DNA of 64,000 nt. Origin: Alphaproteobacteria bacterium (lineage in GTDB: Bacteria > Pseudomonadota > Alphaproteobacteria > UBA2136 > UBA6156). The translations under genes were made by a program, and so were the position numbers. Location of the stretch: the NCBI GenBank assembly GCA_027485835.1, contig JAIXQG010000001.1:438854-502853 (forward strand), written 5' to 3'. The notes under the pieces were generated by a model. It worked only from the letters and a program-made list of their open reading frames with translations. It had not been told where the DNA came from and did no database searches. Of this stretch, positions 8,473 to 17,272 are shown one piece after another; the first letter of the stretch is position 1; every line of letters starts with the position of its first letter.

Positions 8473-8646
8473 TGTTCGGATAATCCTTCTTTATTAAGGG
8501 CTAACGCCCTTTGTTATTTGGCTTATGATGGCTGTTTTCCGCCATTGCGACAAGCCCCTGCCCCGTATTGCCGGAACCTGCTGTGGCATTTGCGTGTTAA
8601 GTTATGTATAAAGCGAGCACGCACGATTTAATAAGGAAACGACACC

Positions 8647-8928
8647 ATGGCCCACGTTGAAATTTACACCAAAGATTACTGCCCCTACTGCGATAAGGCC
8701 AAGCTGTTGCTGGACCAGTTGATTACCGACTATAACGAAATTGACCTGACCAGCGAGCCCGCCAAGCTGGAAGAACTGCTGGCACGCCGCCCGAGTGCGC
8801 GTACGGTTCCGCAGATTTTTATCAACGGCCAAGGCGTTGGTGGTTGCGATGACCTGTATGAGCTTCACTCTCAGGGCAAGCTGGTAGATATGTTGAAAGA
8901 GCCCGCGCCGCACGAGCGTCCGGAATAA
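8647..8928 (+). CDS. grxC: glutaredoxin 3
   Basis: 93 residues with the thioredoxin fold. The dithiol active site CPYC follows VEIYTKDY at the N-terminus, TVPQIFIN is the cis-Pro/glutathione-binding loop and GGCDDLYELHSQGKL is the GSH-binding helix region. It reduces protein disulfides and glutathione-mixed disulfides in the cytoplasm. AAGGAAACGACACC precedes the ATG. It is followed 7 nt later by the convergent ubiG gene. Length and motifs match the GrxC family. Confidence 0.94.
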   Translation: MAHVEIYTKDYCPYCDKAKLLLDQLITDYNEIDLTSEPAKLEELLARRPSARTVPQIFINGQGVGGCDDLYELHSQGKLVDMLKEPAPHERPE

Positions 8929-8935
8929 TCCGGTT

Positions 8936-9676
8936 CTAACGTTTTGAGTCGGCAGCCGAGATAGCTGTTGCCAAGTAACGTGTGCGGGCGCTGTGCGAGG
9001 TCATCCACAGTTGTTGTTTGAGGCTAAACTTAAGCCCCTGCACATGGGTGAGCTTTAGCCCCACCTTGTGGCACATGCTGGCCAGTTGCTGGGGCTTATG
9101 GAAGCGGTTGAACAGGCGGCTACCCGGCTGCGTGCGGCGATAGACATAGCCAGACAGCAGGATATGATAAAGCCAGGCCTTGGGGTTGCGGTTGATGTGC
9201 GAGAAAATGATCAGGCCGCCGGGTGCGAGGATTTGCTTTAGTACCCAGATGAGTTTGGCGGGGTCTTCGGCGTCTTCCAAAATGTCTAATGCCAGTATGA
9301 TGTCGAACTTGCTGGTATTAAGTAACTTTTCTGGCCCCACTGCGTGGAAGGTGATGGGGGCGCCGAAGGAGATGGCGGCAGCTTCGGCTTGGGCTACGAC
9401 TTTGGGGTCGGAGTCTATCGCCGTGATATCGGCGCCGGAAAGGGCTAGAAACTGGCCGATGGGGGATTCGCCGCAGCCGACATCTAATAAAGTTTTGCCG
9501 TAGAGCGGCGCGGGATCGTCATCGCGCAGTTTAAAATGCTTGGCGGCTTGGGCTAAAATATAGCGTTGGCGCAGGGTATTGTAATCCTGATACACATCCT
9601 TGCGGTCGCGCGGGTGGCGCAAAGCCGCAGAAATCTGCGCAATTGACAGGGTGTTCATCAGTTTTTTACGGACCAT
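8936..9676 (-). CDS. ubiG: ubiquinone biosynthesis O-methyltransferase
   Basis: 246 residues. The SAM-binding motif LLDVGCGESPIGQFLA lies near residue 65, followed by ITAIDSDP, DIILALDILED and LAPGGLIIFSHINRNPKAW. The NRNPKAW segment and the following YVYRRTQPGS region are characteristic of UbiG, which methylates polyprenyl dihydroxybenzoate and demethylubiquinol. A later in-frame ATG at 9658 is an alternative start; neither has a Shine-Dalgarno, but TATGCC lies 6 nt before the 9676 ATG. The family assignment is firm; the exact paralogue is inferred from the NRNPK segment. Confidence 0.8.
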   Translation of the reverse strand: MVRKKLMNTLSIAQISAALRHPRDRKDVYQDYNTLRQRYILAQAAKHFKLRDDDPAPLYGKTLLDVGCGESPIGQFLALSGADITAIDSDPKVVAQAEAAAISFGAPITFHAVGPEKLLNTSKFDIILALDILEDAEDPAKLIWVLKQILAPGGLIIFSHINRNPKAWLYHILLSGYVYRRTQPGSRLFNRFHKPQQLASMCHKVGLKLTHVQGLKFSLKQQLWMTSHSARTRYLATAISAADSKR

Positions 9677-9842
9677 GGGGATGGCATAGTTTCGCTTTTG
9701 GCGCGAGCTGTCTAGTAGTTAGCCACACTTAACCTAAAAAAGAGTTGCATTCTCGGTACAAATGAGGCACATAGCCCCATACGCGCGCAGTCGACACGTC
9801 TGCCGCGATGCTAACAGACATTTGAAAAGGCAGGTGAATAGT

Positions 9843-10043
9843 ATGGTACGTGTGGATGTTTTCCATAACGATGTTGAGCAAGCTCTGCGTCGCTTGAAGA
9901 AGCTGATGAACCGTGAAGGCCTCTTCCGCGAGCTGCGCCAACGCCGCTACCACGAGAAGCCTTTTGAAAAGCGCGCCCGCCTCAACCGTGAAGGTGTACG
10001 TCGTTCCAAAAAGAACGAGAACAAGCGCAACTACGATATGTAG
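9843..10043 (+). CDS. rpsU: 30S ribosomal protein bS21
   Basis: 66 residues starting MVRVDVFHNDVEQALRRL, very basic, with the S21 core KKLMNREGLFRELRQRRYHEKP and the extended basic tail usual in alphaproteobacteria. The frame is open upstream, but AGGTG lies just before this ATG and the protein begins exactly here in the family. It binds the 30S platform near the anti-Shine-Dalgarno and promotes initiation. The gene is monocistronic with a strong terminator right after the stop. Confidence 0.96.
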   Translation: MVRVDVFHNDVEQALRRLKKLMNREGLFRELRQRRYHEKPFEKRARLNREGVRRSKKNENKRNYDM

Positions 10044-10052
10044 TTTCAAAAA

Positions 10053-10080
10053 GAAAGGCCCCGGAAATCCGGGGCCTTTC
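10053..10080. terminator. bidirectional intrinsic terminator
   Basis: The arms GAAAGGCCCCGG (10053-10064) and CCGGGGCCTTTC (10069-10080) enclose the loop AAAT. It lies between rpsU and the convergent coiled-coil gene. Confidence 0.9.
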
Positions 10081-10104
10081 TTTGTCGCTATTCGGCTGTT
10101 GCCG

Positions 10105-11166
10105 TTAGGCAGCGGGCTGTTCCGGTTGTGCCGTGTCAGTATTCTGAGAAGAATTCTGAGCAGTCCCCGAATTGCGCCCATTGCCACCACCCTGATTGCG
10201 GTCTTTCTTGTCGTTGCTAGCACGCATCGAAGAAAGTGCAGCCTTGGTGACGTCAACCATCTGTCGATTGGCCGCTTCGGATGCATTCTGCATTGCCTTC
10301 CCATTCTCCGATTGGAGCTTGAGAATGGCTTCAGAGTGATCCTTCTGGCTCTTGATCGAGCTTTCGAAAGACTTCAAATCAGCCTGCAGAGATGCAATCT
10401 TCTTCATGTCACCCACCTTGCCGGCTTCCACCAGCTCATTGAGTGCAATCTGCATCTCACGCGCCTTCTTGGCGATCTTGATCGAATGCTCCTGCATTTC
10501 GTCGAGCTCAGTCTGAAGACGCTTATTGCTGTCGCTCGACAGCTTCAGCTCTTTTTCGAGACCATCCGCCTTGCGGGTGGCAGCATCCATTTCATGAACA
10601 GCTGTCGTGACCTTGTTCTTTTCGAGGATGAACCGCCCGGTCAGCTTGTCCGTCACGTCGAGGAGACCCTTGACAGGACGAACGGCACGAACGCCTTCGA
10701 TCGTTTCGCGGAAGCTATCCGACTGCTCGATCATGACGTCGAGCGCAGTTGCCGAGATGGTTGCCAGCGAGTCGAGACTCGTAAAGGCTTCCTTATCGGT
10801 CGTTGCCGGCTTGGCCGACAGCGAGGCGACACCCGCCCGATATTTCGCGAGCTTTTCTTCCGCTTCGTCCTTGTCCTTGGTGGCCTGTTCGGCCGCCTCG
10901 GTCTTGGTCTTGGCTTCTGCTTTCGCGTCTTTTTCTTTCTGAACGGCATCGCGAATGGCCGCCAAGATATCTCCTGTGCCATTCCTGTCGCCGAGCGCTT
11001 CACGCAGTTGGACATCGGAATGGTTCGGACGAACCTTCTTCCATGCTTCTCGGTACTTAAGCGCGTAGTAGAGCGAAACTACGGCACCAAATACCAAAAA
11101 CATCGGAATGGCGACGAAGATCGCCCAAAATGCTATACCAAAGTCAACAGTGAATACAGTGCTCAT
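10105..11166 (-). CDS. membrane-anchored coiled-coil protein, unknown
   Basis: 353 residues. One N-terminal transmembrane segment (AFWAIFVAIPMFLVFGAVVSLYYAL, residues about 12-36) is followed by a long charged region rich in Ala, Lys, Glu and Asp (residues 70-115 and 195-290) that should form coiled coils. The C-terminal 45 residues are a low-complexity Gly/Asn/Gln/Ser tail. The topology suggests a cytoplasmic rod anchored in the inner membrane. No family is recognised. AGAAAGGA lies 7 nt before the ATG. It is expressed alone, convergent to rpsU, and its style differs from neighbouring core genes. Confidence 0.75.
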   Translation of the reverse strand: MSTVFTVDFGIAFWAIFVAIPMFLVFGAVVSLYYALKYREAWKKVRPNHSDVQLREALGDRNGTGDILAAIRDAVQKEKDAKAEAKTKTEAAEQATKDKDEAEEKLAKYRAGVASLSAKPATTDKEAFTSLDSLATISATALDVMIEQSDSFRETIEGVRAVRPVKGLLDVTDKLTGRFILEKNKVTTAVHEMDAATRKADGLEKELKLSSDSNKRLQTELDEMQEHSIKIAKKAREMQIALNELVEAGKVGDMKKIASLQADLKSFESSIKSQKDHSEAILKLQSENGKAMQNASEAANRQMVDVTKAALSSMRASNDKKDRNQGGGNGRNSGTAQNSSQNTDTAQPEQPAA

Positions 11167-11356
11167 GACGAATCCTTTCTGAGCTGTAGAGAATCGGGGA
11201 CTTGGCCCCGCAATGAACGATAGTGGATAAAACTCAGCTTCTGGCCCCCTAAGGGGCTAGATGACTTGTTGACTTATAGGTAGGGACACAACCCCCTATT
11301 TACAAGCTCTTGACAGGGCAGTTGCGGGAACGGGCGGGTTGGGCTACAAGCCAGAT

Positions 11357-12442
11357 ATGGATTTACGTGAGCAAGGTACCAAGATTCTCGAGCGGTTTGC
11401 CGCTGTGGAGCGCGATTTACAAGACCCCAGCGTGGTGAGCGACATTAGTAAGATGACCAGCCTGAACCGCGAATATGCGGACCTGAAGGACGTGGTTGAG
11501 GTGTTTAAAACCTACATCAAGATGTTGGATTCTAAGGAGGAAGCCCAGCAAGTCATGGCCGACCCCACTGCTGATAACGACTTTAAGAACCTTGCGCAGC
11601 TGGACTATGAAGAGGCCATTCAGACCCTTCCCGCCATGGAGGACCAATTGAAGATCATGCTGCTGCCCAAGGATGAAGACGATAGCCGCAACATTATTTT
11701 GGAAATCCGTGCCGGTACGGGTGGCGATGAGGCCGCGATTTTTGCCGGAGACCTGTTTAAAATGTATAGCGCTTTGGCGGCTGTATTGGGCTGGCGTGTG
11801 GAAATTCAGGACGCCAGCGAGGCGGAAAAAGGCGGCTACCGCGAAGTTATCGCGCGGGTATCCGGCCAGAACGTATTCCGTCAGCTGAAATTTGAAAGTG
11901 GCGTACACCGCGTGCAGCGCGTACCGGCGACCGAAACCCAAGGCCGTGTGCACACCAGCGCCGCCACCGTAGCCGTACTTCCAGAAGCGGAAGAAGTGGA
12001 TGTTAAGATTGAAGATAAGGACCTGCGGATTGACGTATTCCGGAGTTCTGGCCCCGGTGGGCAGAGTGTGAACACCACCGACAGTGCGGTGCGGATTACG
12101 CACATCCCGACCGGGCTTTCTGTGGCGTGCCAAGACGAAAAGAGCCAGTTGAAGAACAAAGACAAGGCGATGAAGATTCTGCGCAGCCGCATGCTGGCCG
12201 CCAAGCGCGAGGAAGCTGCCGCCGCCCGTGGCGCCGCCCGCAGCGCGATGGTGGGCAGTGGCGATCGTTCGGAGAAGATCCGCACCTATAACTACCCGCA
12301 AAACCGCGTGAGCGACCACCGCATTGAACTGACCTTGCACAACCTGCCGGACATCATGATGGGTGGGAAAAACCTAATTGAACTGCTGAACGCCCTGCAG
12401 CGCGCCGACGAAGCCGAGCGTTTGGCGGCGTTGGCCGAGTAA
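11357..12442 (+). CDS. prfA: peptide chain release factor 1
   Basis: 361 residues from this ATG. It has the PxT tripeptide anticodon in [19 protein letters not shown], which makes it RF1 (UAG/UAA), and the catalytic GGQ in [15 protein letters not shown]. The frame extends to a TTG at 11339, but this start gives the standard length and N-terminus. No clear Shine-Dalgarno is seen. It is followed 12 nt later by prmC, which methylates the GGQ glutamine of this protein, a classic prfA-prmC pair. Confidence 0.96.
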   Translation: MDLREQGTKILERFAAVERDLQDPSVVSDISKMTSLNREYADLKDVVEVFKTYIKMLDSKEEAQQVMADPTADNDFKNLAQLDYEEAIQTLPAMEDQLKIMLLPKDEDDSRNIILEIRAGTGGDEAAIFAGDLFKMYSALAAVLGWRVEIQDASEAEKGGYREVIARVSGQNVFRQLKFESGVHRVQRVPATETQGRVHTSAATVAVLPEAEEVDVKIEDKDLRIDVFRSSGPGGQSVNTTDSAVRITHIPTGLSVACQDEKSQLKNKDKAMKILRSRMLAAKREEAAAARGAARSAMVGSGDRSEKIRTYNYPQNRVSDHRIELTLHNLPDIMMGGKNLIELLNALQRADEAERLAALAE

Positions 12443-12454
12443 GGCCCTTCTTCC

Positions 12455-13330
12455 GTGGCAACGTTAGCAGAGGTTGCGCGGGAAGTTCAGCAGCGTTTGC
12501 AGGCTGTGAAGGATGTGGCGCCGCGCGAGGGGCGTGAGCTGGTTTTACATGCGATGCAGCTTGAAGATGATTCTTCAATACACTTAAACAATTACTATTT
12601 TGATACCTCAAAAGCTACAGCATTAGAGGACTTGGTAGCGCGGCGGATGGGTGGTGAGCCGTTGCAGTATATTCTGGGCCATGCGTGGTTTTATGGGCGG
12701 AAGCTTGCTGTGACGCCTGCGGTTTTGATTCCGCGACCTGACACGGAAACCCTTGTGGAAGCCTGTTTGCAGCGACTGGGCGGCACCTCTGCCCGCGTGC
12801 TGGAGCTGGGTGTGGGCAGCGGCTGCATTGGCGCAACGCTATTGGCCGAGCGCCCTGCGCTGAGCTATGTGGGAGTAGAGATTGACGCGGCGGCGGCGGA
12901 TGTGGCGCGGGGGAATATAGGTGCCTATGCCGAGGCCGGGCGTTGGGAGGTGCGGGTTCAGGACGGTTTGGACGCCGTGATTGATGGGCCGTTTGACATG
13001 TTGGTGAGCAACCCGCCCTACGTGACCGATGCCGAATGGGAGGCGCTGGAGGCCGATGTGCGCGAGCATGAGCCGCGTGTGGCACTGACCGGAGGTGAGG
13101 CCAACCCCGATGGCTTGCTGTTTTACCGCCGCTTAGCGACATGGGGTGCCAGAACCTTACGCACCGGTGGCTGGCTGTGCGTGGAAACCGGTTGGCAACA
13201 GACCGCCGCCGTGCAAGATTTGCTGCAAGAACAGACGACCGAAAACGGGACCGCGGCATGGACAGACATAAGCATACTCAAGGATTTAGCCGGACGCGGA
13301 CGGGTTGTGTGCGCGCAACTCGCTGGCTAG
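12455..13330 (+). CDS. prmC: release factor glutamine methyltransferase
   Basis: 291 residues starting at GTG. The N-terminal helical domain is followed by a SAM fold: VLELGVGSGCIGATLL near residue 115 and the glutamine-binding NPPY motif in LVSNPPYVTDAEWEAL near residue 185. It N5-methylates the GGQ glutamine in RF1 and RF2. It is directly downstream of prfA in the same transcript. Its 3' end overlaps the presumed start of the next lipoprotein gene, suggesting translational coupling. Confidence 0.94.
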   Translation: MATLAEVAREVQQRLQAVKDVAPREGRELVLHAMQLEDDSSIHLNNYYFDTSKATALEDLVARRMGGEPLQYILGHAWFYGRKLAVTPAVLIPRPDTETLVEACLQRLGGTSARVLELGVGSGCIGATLLAERPALSYVGVEIDAAAADVARGNIGAYAEAGRWEVRVQDGLDAVIDGPFDMLVSNPPYVTDAEWEALEADVREHEPRVALTGGEANPDGLLFYRRLATWGARTLRTGGWLCVETGWQQTAAVQDLLQEQTTENGTAAWTDISILKDLAGRGRVVCAQLAG

Positions 13331-13893
13331 CACAGTCAGTTTGGCCTGTTTTGTTAGCGTTTGCCGTGCTTGTGGGCGGTTGCACCACTACGCCGGAAAC
13401 GCCGCTGGGCGAATGGGCCTATGATTTTAGCCTGAATGGCTTTGTGGACAAGCGCCCTTACGACGACATGCGCATGATGGTCGACAAGCCGTTCCGGATT
13501 CAGGACTTCATGACCGGCTGGCACGCGAACATCGGGCGCAACATTTTTGCCAGTGAGCCTGCAAAACTTGATGTGGTTCTGCATTATTATGAAGCCAGCC
13601 AAAACGCCCGTAGCTACGCCCTGACCATGGAAATGAGCCTGCAAGGGCGCGACCAATATGGCCGTTTATTGGCTGCCACCAACGGCCGTTGCAATGCGGT
13701 GATGCGCCGCGACGTGGACACATGGGCCACCATGTGGGGGGATTTTTGGCAACAGCCCGCCGACCAACGCGACGCCTCGCCCTTGACCTTAGAGAAGCGT
13801 GACGCGACCATGTGGCAGAAAGTGATGAATGAATGCGTCAAACAGTTTGCCACCAGCTTTGGAAACACGCTTACCGGGCCACCCGTCCGTTAG
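13258..13893 (+). CDS. predicted lipoprotein, unknown function
   Basis: 211 residues from this ATG; GTG at 13309 is an alternative that gives a neater 24-residue lipoprotein signal. The hydrophobic stretch PVLLAFAVLVGGC ends in a lipobox with Cys before TTTPETP. The mature part is about 170 residues without a recognised domain; it is aromatic-rich with EWAYDFSLNGFVDKRPYDD near its start. It overlaps prmC at its 5' end and the next lipoprotein gene by 61 nt at its 3' end, so the two lipoproteins are probably made together and may act together in the envelope. Confidence 0.7.
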   Translation: MDRHKHTQGFSRTRTGCVRATRWLAQSVWPVLLAFAVLVGGCTTTPETPLGEWAYDFSLNGFVDKRPYDDMRMMVDKPFRIQDFMTGWHANIGRNIFASEPAKLDVVLHYYEASQNARSYALTMEMSLQGRDQYGRLLAATNGRCNAVMRRDVDTWATMWGDFWQQPADQRDASPLTLEKRDATMWQKVMNECVKQFATSFGNTLTGPPVR

Positions 13894-14816
13894 GTTTTGC
13901 CCTTGTAGCCGCCCTCGCAGCCTCCCTTACCGCGGGCTGCGTGATTGAAGTGCCCAACCCCCTCTCCGCTTACGACAGCGGCCGCGACAAAATGCCGATT
14001 GATGAGACCGGTGTTTGGACCAACCGCCCGCCGACGGAAAAGGAACTGGTGCTGACGCGCAGCGACTTTAGTGTGGAAATTGTCCGCTTTACCGACAGCC
14101 GCCGCCCGCGCAGCATGGAATTGCAAAGCGACGACCAGCTGATTTACCAGTACGACCCCGACACCCTGATGGGCAGCGTGAGCCACCAAGTGCCCGCTAT
14201 TTTGAGCAAATACCTTAGCTACCGGACCAAAAAGCCGAAGCACTACAAGGTAGAACTCGACCTGAAGCGCTTGGAAACCGTGGTTAAGACCGGGACATTC
14301 TTAAGTGGTAGCTGGGGCCGTTACAGCGTGACCGCCGAACTGGTTGCCACCGTGCGCCGACCCGATAGTAGCGTGGTATTCATACGTACCTACCGTTACG
14401 ACCCGATTCAGCGCCGCGAAAACTACGACGGCCGCGGCCCGAGCAAAGAGCGTGACCGCGCGCGGATGTATGACCTGACGGAATCGGTATTCCGTGAAGC
14501 CGCGCAGGATATTGGCTGGAACATACGCCAGCTTGATGCCCGCAACTGGAAAGTGGATGCCCCGCAAAGTGTGCCGACCCGCCTGAACCAGCCACCGGTA
14601 GACCGTGCTGTGGGTACGCCCAACGCCGATGCCAAGCCTGAGGTCAACGCCCCCGCCAGCTCACCAGTGATTGTACCCGCAACCCCGAGCATGTGGATTG
14701 AAGGGCCGTTTGAGCCTATGGATTTACCCGTGCAGGAGATACCTGAGGCACCTGCCGAAGGCAAACCGATGCCGCCGGTAAAGCCTGAGGAATTGCGCCA
14801 GCAGCTGGTGATTTAG
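13833..14816 (+). CDS. predicted lipoprotein, unknown function
   Basis: 327 residues. The signal ALVAALAASLTAGC ends in a lipobox; the mature protein would be acylated at Cys about residue 36. The central 200 residues (for example VETVVKTGTFLSGSWGRYSVTAEL) look like beta strands with an ABC_trans_aux-like flavour, though I cannot confirm that family. The last 90 residues are Pro/Ala-rich and may span periplasm. It overlaps the previous lipoprotein gene and ends at a terminator. The function is unknown. Confidence 0.72.
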   Translation: MRQTVCHQLWKHAYRATRPLGFALVAALAASLTAGCVIEVPNPLSAYDSGRDKMPIDETGVWTNRPPTEKELVLTRSDFSVEIVRFTDSRRPRSMELQSDDQLIYQYDPDTLMGSVSHQVPAILSKYLSYRTKKPKHYKVELDLKRLETVVKTGTFLSGSWGRYSVTAELVATVRRPDSSVVFIRTYRYDPIQRRENYDGRGPSKERDRARMYDLTESVFREAAQDIGWNIRQLDARNWKVDAPQSVPTRLNQPPVDRAVGTPNADAKPEVNAPASSPVIVPATPSMWIEGPFEPMDLPVQEIPEAPAEGKPMPPVKPEELRQQLVI

Positions 14817-14831
14817 CTTGATGCCAATGCC

Positions 14832-14861
14832 GAAAGGCCGGTGCTATGCACCGGCCTTTCG
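14832..14861. terminator. intrinsic terminator overlapping the 3' end of the convergent gene
   Basis: The arms GAAAGGCCGGTG (14832-14843) and CACCGGCCTTTC (14849-14860) enclose the loop CTATG. The TAG stop of the minus-strand gene lies in the loop. Confidence 0.85.
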
Positions 14862-15407
14862 TTTGTTCGAGGCTTCGAAGAGTAGTAAGGCCTTGTCTCT
14901 CAGGCTGTCGACCTTGAGAGACCAGTTACCGTCAAGTTGTTCTATCTTGATCCTATCAACTAGATCATCGACATAGTCGAGCAGCCTTGCGGTTCGGAAC
15001 TCCCAAACGGGGACTTCCGCCTTCACGCGCTGGGACACAAGGCTTAGTGGTTTTGCCCGTGTGTCCATAACCCTTTGCCAATCCTCAAAAAGCTCTTCTG
15101 CTTCCGCGTCGTAAAGACCTTCCGATTGAAAGAGGTCTCGAAACATAATCATTTCAGCGTATTGCTGCTCATGATCTTCCGTCAGCAGATCGATCGTACG
15201 CATTACAATGCTGGTATTACGGCGATACAAGCCCGTAAATATCAGCACACTGGAATTGAGTAGAGTGAGGAGCAAAATCAATGGATGACCGGTGAAAAGT
15301 GCAAGAATCGGTATAAAAATACTCATAAGCACACTTATTACAAAGCCACGCGTCTTCACAGCTGCAATAGGTTGCTTCGGCCTGATAAGGACAAACATCC
15401 TGTTCAT
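14844..15407 (-). CDS. two-helix membrane protein, unknown
   Basis: 187 residues. A hydrophobic hairpin covers about residues 22-58 (FVISVLMSIFIPILALFTG then PLILLLTLLNSSVLIFTGLY), followed by a 125-residue soluble, acidic helical region. No family is recognised. GGAGGG lies 8 nt before the ATG. Its last six codons form the stem of the terminator shared with the convergent lipoprotein gene. It is a monocistronic accessory gene, similar in style to the singletons at 10105, 28886 and 51782. Confidence 0.7.
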   Translation of the reverse strand: MNRMFVLIRPKQPIAAVKTRGFVISVLMSIFIPILALFTGHPLILLLTLLNSSVLIFTGLYRRNTSIVMRTIDLLTEDHEQQYAEMIMFRDLFQSEGLYDAEAEELFEDWQRVMDTRAKPLSLVSQRVKAEVPVWEFRTARLLDYVDDLVDRIKIEQLDGNWSLKVDSLRDKALLLFEASNKRKAGA

Positions 15408-15502
15408 GAGTTCGCCCTCCGGCGCAGAAACCCGCAGTGCGGGGCCCTTCAGGGGCTATTTAGGTGGTCCTTTGGAGGAAAACTACACCAAGTATACAAA
15501 AA

Positions 15503-16084
15503 CTACAAGTCGGCGACGGAGGGGCGCAGGCCTTGGCGCTCGGCGTACTCGGCCAGAATACGGTAGGCGACATTGATGCGCTTGGATTGGTCGGCTGCGG
15601 CTTCACTCTGGTTCACGTCCGGGTGGTGCTGCTTCATCAGGCTAATGTAACGCTTTTTGAGGGTGACGGCTTCTAACGGTCGTTCGATACCGAAGATGGC
15701 GCAGGATTCCTTCACATCGGCCGGTAGGTGGCGGGTGGAGGGCAGCGACTCACCACTACGCTCGCGCGCGACACGGCTTTTGAAGAAGCCGTAAAGGTCG
15801 TCGGGGTCGGCGAAGGGGTCTATCCGCGGTTGCTCCACGCGTCCGGCAGTAGCCCCCTGCCCTTGCAGGCCGGAGTTCCAGACCGGACGCTTCCAGTTGG
15901 CCGAGCCGTCTTGCAGGCCGTAAATCTCGTTTTCGGAAAAACCTTCCAGCCCGTTCCAGCGTTTATTGAATTCCTTGATGTGCGGGCCGCAGAAATACTG
16001 GCGATCACGGAGATCGCGCGGGTTGCGGGGCGCCGGGAACGTGCCTTCTTCGTTGCACTCCGGCCAAGGGCATTTGTGGGCCAT
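15503..16084 (-). CDS. J-domain protein with N-terminal zinc-finger-like motif
   Basis: 193 residues. The C-terminal 65 residues form a J domain with the invariant HPD in SLMKQHHPDVNQSE and the preceding helix LKKRYISLM; it would stimulate a DnaK ATPase. The N-terminus MAHKCPWPECNEEG, then YFCGPHIKEFN, provides three Cys and a His that could bind zinc. This architecture is widespread in alphaproteobacteria. The start follows the prepilin peptidase stop by 3 nt and has no Shine-Dalgarno, so translational coupling is likely. A GGGCAGGGG motif lies within the gene. Confidence 0.85.
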   Translation of the reverse strand: MAHKCPWPECNEEGTFPAPRNPRDLRDRQYFCGPHIKEFNKRWNGLEGFSENEIYGLQDGSANWKRPVWNSGLQGQGATAGRVEQPRIDPFADPDDLYGFFKSRVARERSGESLPSTRHLPADVKESCAIFGIERPLEAVTLKKRYISLMKQHHPDVNQSEAAADQSKRINVAYRILAEYAERQGLRPSVADL

Positions 16085-16087
16085 GTA

Positions 16088-16663
16088 TTAGGATATGGTG
16101 GAAACCAGCCAGTTTGGCAAGTCCGGCAGTGCCAGAAGAAGTGTCCAACCCAGAATGATGGGCACCCCGAAAGGTATGCTCACCTTGGGTTTGGCAAAGG
16201 CGACAGGCAGCCAGAAAAAGCTACCGAGAGCGATGGCAAAGAAGGCCTCGGTAAGCGGAAGGAAGGCAAAGAGGGCCGCGAGGAGCTTGAGATCGCCTCC
16301 GCCCACGCCGATTGTGAGGTTGCTGCGGCGGGCAGTAAGTGAGAGTAGGAAAAGGATGATCCAGACCAGAACCACTTGCGATAGGCCGCCGAACACGAGG
16401 CTATGCAGGAAGCCTACCGCCATGAGCGGGACGGTGTAGACGTTGGGGAGTGTGTAGGTGGTGAGGTCTAGCGCCAGAAGGCGGCCTAAGACTAGCCCTA
16501 TGGCGAGAGCGGCGATGCCGTAATGCGGCCAGAGGCACAAGGTGATTACCAAGGCTGTCAGCAGGGTGATTGGTGTGAGCGATTCCGGCTTCAGCATACC
16601 GGCGCGGCTGCTTTGGGGTACGGTGGTGGCGTTTTCCCAGGGGGTGAATTGGGGGTGGGGCAT
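16088..16663 (-). CDS. A24 family prepilin peptidase (CpaA-like)
   Basis: 191 residues from this ATG; the frame is open further upstream, but that would overlap the divergent gene. Several membrane helices are present. The two aspartates of the A24 aspartyl protease family are seen in LDLTTYTLPN (about residues 65-74) and GGGDLKLLAA (121-130). The N-methyltransferase domain of PilD is absent, as in CpaA of Tad systems. It cleaves prepilin leader peptides at the inner membrane. It may process the pilin-like proteins at 38689-39902. TATACT lies 6 nt before the ATG, so a leaderless mRNA is plausible. Confidence 0.88.
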   Translation of the reverse strand: MPHPQFTPWENATTVPQSSRAGMLKPESLTPITLLTALVITLCLWPHYGIAALAIGLVLGRLLALDLTTYTLPNVYTVPLMAVGFLHSLVFGGLSQVVLVWIILFLLSLTARRSNLTIGVGGGDLKLLAALFAFLPLTEAFFAIALGSFFWLPVAFAKPKVSIPFGVPIILGWTLLLALPDLPNWLVSTIS

Positions 16664-16769
16664 GGGATGAGTATAAGCTAGTTTTGGTGCGCTTGCCTCT
16701 TTTTTCAGCACGGTGCGCAGGGTTGCGGTGTGAGCTTCCGTTTTAAGGACGCAAGAAGGACAACCATGG

Positions 16770-17213
16770 ATGAAAACCGCTCTCTTTACCGGAATTGGAT
16801 TTGCCGCGCTGGCTATGGCCACAGCGGGTAGTGTGCACGCCAGCGACGATTACTGCCGCGAATACCAGCGGCGCGTGACGATTGGCGGAAAGGTGCAAGA
16901 TAGCTACGGCACCGCCTGTTTGCAGCCGGATGGCAGCTGGAAGATTGTAGGCGAAGGTGAAGCCCGTGTTGTAGGCAGCGTTGCGCCCCAGCCGGTGTAT
17001 GAAGAGCAAGAAGACGTGATTGTGTATGAGGAAGAGCCCGTTTATGTGCCCTACCGCACCCGTTACCGCACGTACTATGAGCCGACACCGCTATGGTGGG
17101 GCGTGAACCTAAGCTTTAACGACCGTGACCATGGTTGGCGTGACAACCGTTGGAATGACCGGCACCATGGTCACCATGGTGGTCACCACGGACGTGGGCA
17201 CGACCGGCATTAG
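16770..17213 (+). CDS. secreted surface-antigen-like protein with His/Gly-rich tail
   Basis: 147 residues. The signal peptide MKTALFTGIGFAALAMATAG ends near VHA-SDD. YCREYQRRVTIGGKVQDSYG then TACLQPDGSWKIV matches the short domain of RT0821/Lpp0805-type surface proteins. The middle is acidic and aromatic (EEEPVYVPYRTRYRTYYEP). The last 30 residues are His, Gly, Arg and Asp, possibly metal-binding. AGAAGGA lies 9 nt before the ATG. It is monocistronic and ends at a terminator facing gyrA. Confidence 0.75.
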   Translation: MKTALFTGIGFAALAMATAGSVHASDDYCREYQRRVTIGGKVQDSYGTACLQPDGSWKIVGEGEARVVGSVAPQPVYEEQEDVIVYEEEPVYVPYRTRYRTYYEPTPLWWGVNLSFNDRDHGWRDNRWNDRHHGHHGGHHGRGHDRH

Positions 17214-17224
17214 TTGAGTTAGAA

Positions 17225-17254
17225 AAAAACGGCCCGTTTTAGGGCCGTTTTTCG
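17225..17254. terminator. bidirectional intrinsic terminator
   Basis: The arms AAAACGGCCC (17226-17235) and GGGCCGTTTT (17242-17251) enclose the loop GTTTTA, between convergent genes. Confidence 0.88.
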
Positions 17255-17272
17255 TTACCTTTGGGGAAAAGC

